A DNA stretch of 38,377 nucleotides from Stenotrophomonas_A sp036566925. Lineage in GTDB: Bacteria > Pseudomonadota > Gammaproteobacteria > Xanthomonadales > Xanthomonadaceae. The notes under the pieces were generated by a model, which was not told where the DNA came from, ran no database searches, and saw only the letters and a list, made by a program, of their open reading frames with translations. Position numbers and translations under genes: made by a program. The DNA lies in assembly GCA_036566925.1 (NCBI GenBank), contig DATCVI010000091.1, forward strand, positions 1 through 38,377, in the 5' to 3' direction. This document shows positions 34,170-38,377 of this stretch, one piece after another; position 1 is the first letter of the stretch; each line of letters begins with the position of its first letter.

Positions 34170-34219
34170 CGCACCCGGTAGCGCGCGCGCCGGGTGCGCA
34201 AACCCCCGGCACTGCCGGG
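34170..34219. promoter_or_regulatory. Two strong dyads after the activator gene (enhancer site or terminator)
   Basis: CGCACCCGG (34170-34178) and CCGGGTGCG (34190-34198) form a perfect 9-bp inverted repeat with an 11-base GC spacer; CCCGGC-ACT-GCCGGG follows at 34205-34219. They lie 17-35 bp after the activator stop, where a terminator would sit, but no T-run follows. They also lie roughly 90-140 bp upstream of the -24 element, the normal distance for a sigma-54 enhancer. The two roles are not exclusive. Confidence 0.45.
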
Positions 34220-34306
34220 ATCGAACTCCGGCTCCGCTTCGGCAGCAATCGCAGAACCCCCATCTTTTCAAGCACTTTTACTCGCAGGCGCGCCACGGGC
34301 ATTTGC

Positions 34307-34321
34307 TGGCACGGTTGTTGC
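34307..34321 (+). promoter_or_regulatory. Sigma-54 (-24/-12) promoter of the contractile-tail operon
   Basis: TGGCAC-GGTTG-TTGC matches the RpoN consensus TGGCAC-N5-TTGC exactly. Transcription would start near 34333, giving a leader of about 23 bases before ATG 34356. The gene directly upstream encodes a sigma-54 activator, so the pairing of activator and target promoter is strongly suggested. Confidence 0.85.
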
Positions 34322-34355
34322 GATCTCTCCCGCAAGCACAGCGGAAAGCCCCTGC

Positions 34356-34634
34356 ATGAGCGCCAGCCAGCCGCCCGAGGATGCGCCGGACCCGGAAGTC
34401 GCCGATGCCGTGCTGTCGTACCTGCGAAGGCATCCGCAGGCCGCCGACACGTTGCTGGGCATCACCCGCTGGTGGTTGCCGCAGCAGCGCTACGAGCGCG
34501 AGCACGGACGCATCGAGGCGGTGCTGAAGGTGCTGGCCGAACGCGGCGAACTGCAAGTGCGAAAGCTGCCCGACGGTACCGCCCTCTACACCCTGGGCCC
34601 GCCGCCGGCCACGAGCGATTCCGAACCTTCCTGA
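34356..34634 (+). CDS. Small winged-helix-like protein, first gene of the tail operon
   Basis: A 92-aa soluble protein. After a 15-residue acidic/Pro start it has DAVLSYLRRHPQAADTLLGITRWWLPQQRY, then HGRIEAVLKVLAERGELQVRKLPDGTALYTLG. The second part, two helices followed by a beta-wing-like turn (RKLPDGTALYTL), looks like a winged helix-turn-helix; this is my reading, not a recognised family. The ATG follows the predicted sigma-54 start by about 23 bases, so it is the first translated gene; an in-frame opening at 34194 lies upstream of the promoter and is rejected. It ends 33 bp before the sheath gene. It could be a feedback regulator of the operon or a small structural protein. Confidence 0.75.
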   Translation: MSASQPPEDAPDPEVADAVLSYLRRHPQAADTLLGITRWWLPQQRYEREHGRIEAVLKVLAERGELQVRKLPDGTALYTLGPPPATSDSEPS

Positions 34635-34667
34635 TCCAGCGCCGCCGAGCGAGCAAGGAGAACCGAA

Positions 34668-36572
34668 ATGCCTGCTGCCCTTTCCTACCCTGGTGTCTAC
34701 GTCGAAGAGATTCCCAGCGGCGTGCGCACCATCACCGGTGTGGCCACTTCGATCACCGCCTTCCTCGGCCGCGCATTGCGTGGGCCGGTGAACGAAGCGG
34801 TCACCATCAACAGCTTCGGCGACTTCGAGCGCAGCTTCGGCGGGCTCTGGCTGGACAGCCAGCTGGGCTACGCGGTTCGCGATTTCTTCCTCAACGGCGG
34901 TGGCCAGGCGGTCATCGTGCGGTTGTTCCATCCCAGCTATGCCGACGACGCCGACCGCGCCGCGGCCGAAGCGGCCGCGGCGGCGGTATGGGAAGCGGCC
35001 GCTACCGGTGCCGACCTGGCCACGGTGGTGGCCAACGCCAGCACCAAGGCGGCCACCTTTGCCGAAGAGCCCGAGCTGTCCGCGGCCAAGGCCGTGGCCG
35101 ATGCGATCACCGCAGCCTCAGCTGCGCCCGGCGCGACCAAGGATTCGGCACTGGCCGCCGCGGCCAAGTCCGCCGCGCCCTCGCGCGCCCCGCTGCAGGC
35201 CGGTGGCTTGTCGCTGCAGGCAGCCAACGAAGGCCGCTGGGGCGGCAAGCTGCGCGCCGAGGTGACGATGTCGGGCAATGCCGAAGTGGCGGCCGCCCTT
35301 GGCGTCGGCACCGGCGATGTCTTCAACCTCAGCGTGCGCGACGCCTCGCCCGGCGGCGCCAGCGAAACCTACCTCAACCTGACCGTGGTCGAGAGTGCGC
35401 GCCGGGTGGACCGAGTGCTGCTGTCCGAGTCCGACCTGGTCCGCGTCCAGGGGACGCTGCCGGCTACCGTCAGTGCCGGCGTCGATGACGTCAGCGCCGC
35501 CGAAGCCGCGGCCGCCGAGGCCAAGCTGGCGCTGGACAAAGCAGTGCGCGATGGCGCCGATACCACGACGCCGAAAGAGACCCTCGACCAGGCACGCGCC
35601 GCCCTGCAGCTCAAATACGACCAGGCCGACCGCAGCGCCAGCGACGGCGGTGCCCTGGCCGCGGCCGATTTCCTGCCCGAACTCGGCCTGGCGCAGAAGC
35701 GCGGCCTGTACGCGCTGGAGCAGGCCGACCTGTTCAACCTGCTGTGTATCCCGCCCTACCGCAGCAACGATGGCGTCAATTTCGACGCCGAGCCGATCGT
35801 GCTGTCGGCGGCGACCGTGTACTGCGAACAGCGCCGTGCCTTCCACGTCATCGACTCGCCCAGCACCTGGGACACCAAGGCCGATGCGCTCGACGGCCTG
35901 GACACGTTCGCCGATCCGCGCAGCCGCAATGCCGCGCTGTTCTTCCCGCGCCTGCGCCAGCCCAACCTGTTGCGCGCCAACGCCATCGAAACCTTCGCTG
36001 CCTGCGGCGCAGTCGCTGGCGTGTTCGCCCGCACCGACACCCAGCGCGGGGTGTGGAAGGCGCCGGCCGGTCTCGACGCGGGGCTGGTCGGCGTGCCGCA
36101 ACTCTCGGTGCCGTTGACCGATGCCGAGAACGGCGAGCTCAACCAGCGCGGCATCAACTGCCTGCGCGCGATGCCGGCCAGCGGCCGCGTGGTCTGGGGT
36201 GCACGCACTTTGCGCGGTGCCGACCAACTGGCCGACGAGTACAAGTACATCCCGGTGCGGCGCACCGCGCTGTTCATCGAGGAAAGCCTGTTCCGCGGTC
36301 TCAAGTGGGTGGTGTTCGAACCCAACGATGAGCCGCTGTGGGCGCAGGTGCGGCTCAACGTCGGCGCCTTCATGCACAACCTGTTCCGCCAGGGCGCCTT
36401 CCAGGGCAGCTCGCCCCGCGACGCCTACTTCGTGCGCTGCGACAAGGACACCACCACACAGAACGACATCAACCTGGGCGTGGTGAACGTCGTGGTCGGT
36501 TTCGCGCCGCTCAAGCCGGCCGAGTTCGTGGTGCTGAAGCTGCAGCAGATCGCCGGCGCGATCGAGACCTGA
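34668..36572 (+). CDS. Contractile tail sheath protein with two inserted Ala-rich segments
   Basis: A 634-aa sheath protein. The N-terminus is typical (LSYPGVYVEEIPSGVRTITGV, TAFLGRA, then the domain ending FLNGGGQAVIVRLF at ~86). Conserved blocks resume at LQAANEGRWGGKLRAEV (~180), continue through LYALEQADLFNLLCIPPY, and end with the C-terminal interaction domain GLKWVVFEPNDEPLWAQVRLNVGAFMHNLFRQGAF and INLGVVNVVVGFAPLKPAEFVVLKL. Ala/Glu/Asp-rich stretches at ~92-172 and ~268-330 interrupt the core and are predicted helical; they probably project from the sheath surface. The sheath contracts to drive the tube into a target membrane. AGGAG lies seven bases before the ATG. Confidence 0.95.
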   Translation: MPAALSYPGVYVEEIPSGVRTITGVATSITAFLGRALRGPVNEAVTINSFGDFERSFGGLWLDSQLGYAVRDFFLNGGGQAVIVRLFHPSYADDADRAAAEAAAAAVWEAAATGADLATVVANASTKAATFAEEPELSAAKAVADAITAASAAPGATKDSALAAAAKSAAPSRAPLQAGGLSLQAANEGRWGGKLRAEVTMSGNAEVAAALGVGTGDVFNLSVRDASPGGASETYLNLTVVESARRVDRVLLSESDLVRVQGTLPATVSAGVDDVSAAEAAAAEAKLALDKAVRDGADTTTPKETLDQARAALQLKYDQADRSASDGGALAAADFLPELGLAQKRGLYALEQADLFNLLCIPPYRSNDGVNFDAEPIVLSAATVYCEQRRAFHVIDSPSTWDTKADALDGLDTFADPRSRNAALFFPRLRQPNLLRANAIETFAACGAVAGVFARTDTQRGVWKAPAGLDAGLVGVPQLSVPLTDAENGELNQRGINCLRAMPASGRVVWGARTLRGADQLADEYKYIPVRRTALFIEESLFRGLKWVVFEPNDEPLWAQVRLNVGAFMHNLFRQGAFQGSSPRDAYFVRCDKDTTTQNDINLGVVNVVVGFAPLKPAEFVVLKLQQIAGAIET

Positions 36573-36597
36573 TCTCTCTCTTTACCGGAGCACTCCC

Positions 36598-37122
36598 ATG
36601 GCCCAGTTCACCGTCAACGCACAGCGTTTCGATCCGTACAAGAACTTCAAGTTCCGCGTCAAATGGGACAACAAGTACGTGGCCGGCATCAGCAAGGTGG
36701 GCGCGCTCAAGCGCAGCACCGAAGTGGTCGAGCACCGCGAAGGCGGCGACCCCAGCATCAGTCGCAAGTCGCCCGGGCGCACCAAGTCCGAGCCGATCAC
36801 GCTGGAGCGCGGGGTCACCCACGACAAGGAGTTCGAGCAGTGGGCCAACAAGGTCTGGAACTTCGGTGCCGGTCTGGGCTCGGAAACCTCGCTGAAGGAC
36901 TTCCGCAAGGACTTGATCATCGAGGTCTACAACGAAGCCGGGCAGTTGGCGATTGCTTATCGCCTGTTCCGCTGCTGGGTCTCCGAATACCAGGCGCTGC
37001 CGGACCTGGATGCCAACGCCAATGCGGTGGCGATCCAGCACATCAAGCTTGAGAACGAGGGCTGGGAGCGCGATCCGGACGTGGTCGAACCAGCCGAGCC
37101 GAGCTTCACCGAGCCGGCCTGA
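36598..37122 (+). CDS. Phage-tail-like tube protein (gp19/Hcp-like)
   Basis: A 174-aa tail tube subunit. It begins FTVNAQRFDPYKNFKFRVKWDNKYVAGISKVGALKRSTEVVEHREGG when read in short blocks (the RFDPYKNFKFRV start and the VGALKRSTEVVEHREGG loop are the family marks), continues with ITLERGVTHDKEFEQWANKVW, and ends with CWVSEYQALPDLDANANAVAIQHIKLENEGW, all typical of T4 gp19-like tubes in contractile injection systems. Subunits stack as hexameric rings inside the sheath. It starts 25 bp after the sheath stop, with CCGGAG upstream. Confidence 0.95.
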   Translation: MAQFTVNAQRFDPYKNFKFRVKWDNKYVAGISKVGALKRSTEVVEHREGGDPSISRKSPGRTKSEPITLERGVTHDKEFEQWANKVWNFGAGLGSETSLKDFRKDLIIEVYNEAGQLAIAYRLFRCWVSEYQALPDLDANANAVAIQHIKLENEGWERDPDVVEPAEPSFTEPA

Positions 37123-37130
37123 GCACGTCG

Positions 37131-37889
37131 ATGCCAGCCGCCTTCGCCGACGCCGGTTTCCAGCAGGCGCTGCTGCACGCCTGGGAGCAGCTCCACGGCG
37201 CGTCCGCCGATGCGCGCGCCGTTGGCCTGCTGCAGGCGGTGTGGCCGCAGCCCGAGCCACAAGCCTGGCGCGTGGCGAGCCTGGGCCTGCGCGACGCGGC
37301 GCTGTTCCGGCTGCAGGCTGCGCTGTTCGGCCCGCAGTTGCACACCTTGACCCAGTGCCCAGCATGCGGCGAAACCCTGGAGTCGCAGTTCGAGTGCGCG
37401 CAGTTCCATGGTCATGCGCCACCGTTGCCGGTGCCGGCTCCGTCGCTGCAATTGCAGGCGCAGGACTGGGCGGTCGAGTTCCGCCTGCCCAGCAGCGAAG
37501 ACGTGATGGCCTTGCGCGATGACTCGGCCGATGCGGCGGTGGCAGTGGCGGCGCTGCTGCACCGCTGCGTGTTGCGGGTCCGCCAGGGCGAACGCGACGC
37601 CAGTGCCGGCGAATTGCCGGCCACGCTGGTGGCGCAGATCGAGTCGCAGATGGCCGAGCACGATCCGCTGGCCGACTTGCGGCTGGCCCTCGCCTGCCCG
37701 GCGTGCGCCAGCGAATGGGCCGCGGCTTTCGATATCGGCCAGTACCTGTGGGAGTCGTTCGACGACTGGGCCCAGGACCTGCTCGCCGAAGTGCACCAGT
37801 TGGCGCGCACCTACGGCTGGCGCGAGCGCGACATCCTCGCACTGTCGCCGGTGCGGCGGCGCTTCTATCTCGACCTGGTGCAACCATGA
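37131..37889 (+). CDS. Zinc-ribbon protein of the contractile-tail operon, probable baseplate/assembly factor
   Basis: A 252-aa cytoplasmic protein. Two CPAC motifs (TQCPACGETLESQFE at ~82-87 and LACPACASEWAAAFD at ~188-193) are about 105 residues apart and together could hold one zinc ion. The C-terminus LLAEVHQLARTYGWRERDILALSPVRRRFYLDLV is a block that I associate with small proteins following the tube gene in T4-like and extracellular contractile systems, often called baseplate or hub-assembly proteins; I cannot name it exactly. It follows the tube gene by 8 bp and its TGA overlaps the next ATG, so translation is coupled. Confidence 0.78.
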   Translation: MPAAFADAGFQQALLHAWEQLHGASADARAVGLLQAVWPQPEPQAWRVASLGLRDAALFRLQAALFGPQLHTLTQCPACGETLESQFECAQFHGHAPPLPVPAPSLQLQAQDWAVEFRLPSSEDVMALRDDSADAAVAVAALLHRCVLRVRQGERDASAGELPATLVAQIESQMAEHDPLADLRLALACPACASEWAAAFDIGQYLWESFDDWAQDLLAEVHQLARTYGWRERDILALSPVRRRFYLDLVQP

Positions 37890-38377
37890 GCGGCTTCCTG
37901 CAGCGGCTCGTGGAACGCACGCATGGCGCCGCGCAAGCGCCGTTGCGGCGGCGCCGGCCGAGCTTGTTCGAAGGCCGCGAGGCAGCGCCGCCCGCGGCGC
38001 TTGACGAGGCCGTGCCCGCTCCGCCAGCACCGATGTCGCCCGATAGCGCGCCACGGCTCGTGCATACGCGCGAAATCCATCATCACGACGTTATCGCCGA
38101 ACCCGTCGCGCGGCGCGCGACGCGCGGCGAGCGCGTGGCAATACCCGCGCCCAAGCCCGTGGCGCCGCAAACTTCGCTGCTGCCGACGCCGCCGGCCCTG
38201 CGCCCGTTGCCAGTCGCGCCGCCGCAAACAAGTGCGCCGATGCCGAGAATGAGCCCGCAAGCCGGCACGGCACCGGTCGCACGCCGTGCCCGTCCCCAGC
38301 CCGAGCCAACGCTGCCGGCCGTCGCCACACCCCGAAAGCGGATTGCGCCTGAGGCGAGCGATGCGCCCACGCCACGG
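37886..38377 (+). CDS. Pro/Ala/Arg-rich protein of the contractile-tail operon (partial)
   Basis: The frame begins at the ATGA overlap with the preceding gene and stays open for 164 codons to the right edge, so the C-terminus is missing. The start MSGFLQRLVERTHGAAQ is followed by RRRRPSLFEGREAAPP, then a long stretch made mostly of Pro, Ala, Arg and Thr, with a short His cluster (REIHHHDVI). No folded domain is visible. Proteins with this start (a short amphipathic helix, then RxRPSLFE and a Pro-rich region) are found beside baseplate genes in other contractile loci to my recollection, but I cannot assign a role. The disordered run suggests a linker or scaffold. Confidence 0.75.
   Translation, partial: MSGFLQRLVERTHGAAQAPLRRRRPSLFEGREAAPPAALDEAVPAPPAPMSPDSAPRLVHTREIHHHDVIAEPVARRATRGERVAIPAPKPVAPQTSLLPTPPALRPLPVAPPQTSAPMPRMSPQAGTAPVARRARPQPEPTLPAVATPRKRIAPEASDAPTPR

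Noticed and set aside
34170..34198. A definite intrinsic terminator for the activator gene
   Set aside because: The stem is strong, but no T-run follows, so it is listed as a dual-possibility dyad instead.
34356..38377. A temperate prophage
   Set aside because: Sheath and tube genes are present, but in the visible part there is no integrase, terminase, capsid, lysis gene or attachment site, and the genes follow a chromosomal sigma-54 activator. The right side is not visible, so this is not final.

Overview
The window is high-GC bacterial chromosomal DNA with tightly packed genes. Gene content and codon use suggest a gammaproteobacterium of the Xanthomonadaceae/Lysobacteraceae type; this is an inference, since no rRNA or housekeeping marker is present. 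I see no tRNA, rRNA, CRISPR array, IS element or integrase, and no gene-free stretch longer than 300 bp.

Region 1 (1-9.6 kb) is a stress and redox cluster. It holds a partial SDR dehydrogenase, an Anabaena-sensory-rhodopsin-transducer-like protein with no rhodopsin nearby, an LLM-class flavin oxidoreductase, a GH13 trehalose-synthase-like enzyme, a manganese catalase, a zinc alcohol dehydrogenase, a small membrane protein, a FAD oxidoreductase fused to a Rieske domain, a second SDR and a DUF1264 lipoprotein. Such sets are typical of stationary-phase and desiccation loci.

Region 2 (9.6-24.1 kb) is built around a two-component system. A membrane PAS histidine kinase and a FixJ/LuxR-type regulator (minus strand, followed by a YciI-like gene) face a long plus-strand operon. 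That operon encodes a lone receiver domain, DUF3302, a HlyD-type adaptor, a NodT-type outer-membrane factor, a Ca2+/H+ antiporter, a K+-channel-like protein, an outer-membrane barrel and an MscS channel. Converging on it is an OmpA-DUF3300-DUF2950 operon.

Region 3 (24.1-32.9 kb) reads away from the OmpA operon. It encodes a long Orn/Lys/Arg-type decarboxylase, an AspT-like antiporter, an OprD-like porin and a second AspT-like antiporter, a probable decarboxylation/exchange module for acid resistance or energy. A convergent thioredoxin-reductase-like gene follows.

Region 4 (33.1 kb to the right edge) is the start of a contractile phage-tail-like injection system: a small winged-helix-like protein, sheath, tube, a zinc-ribbon protein and a proline-rich protein cut by the window edge. 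Immediately upstream is a sigma-54 activator with no sensory domain, and a textbook -24/-12 promoter (TGGCAC-N5-TTGC, 34307-34321) precedes the first tail gene.

The most interesting non-coding signal is CCCAAGGGCCAATTGC. It occurs exactly in the divergent promoter of the kinase/receiver operons (13110-13125) and again, as one arm of a 13-bp perfect inverted repeat, in the divergent promoter of the OmpA and decarboxylase operons (24203-24251). It may be the operator of the local LuxR-type regulator and would join four transcription units spanning about 22 kb into one regulon.
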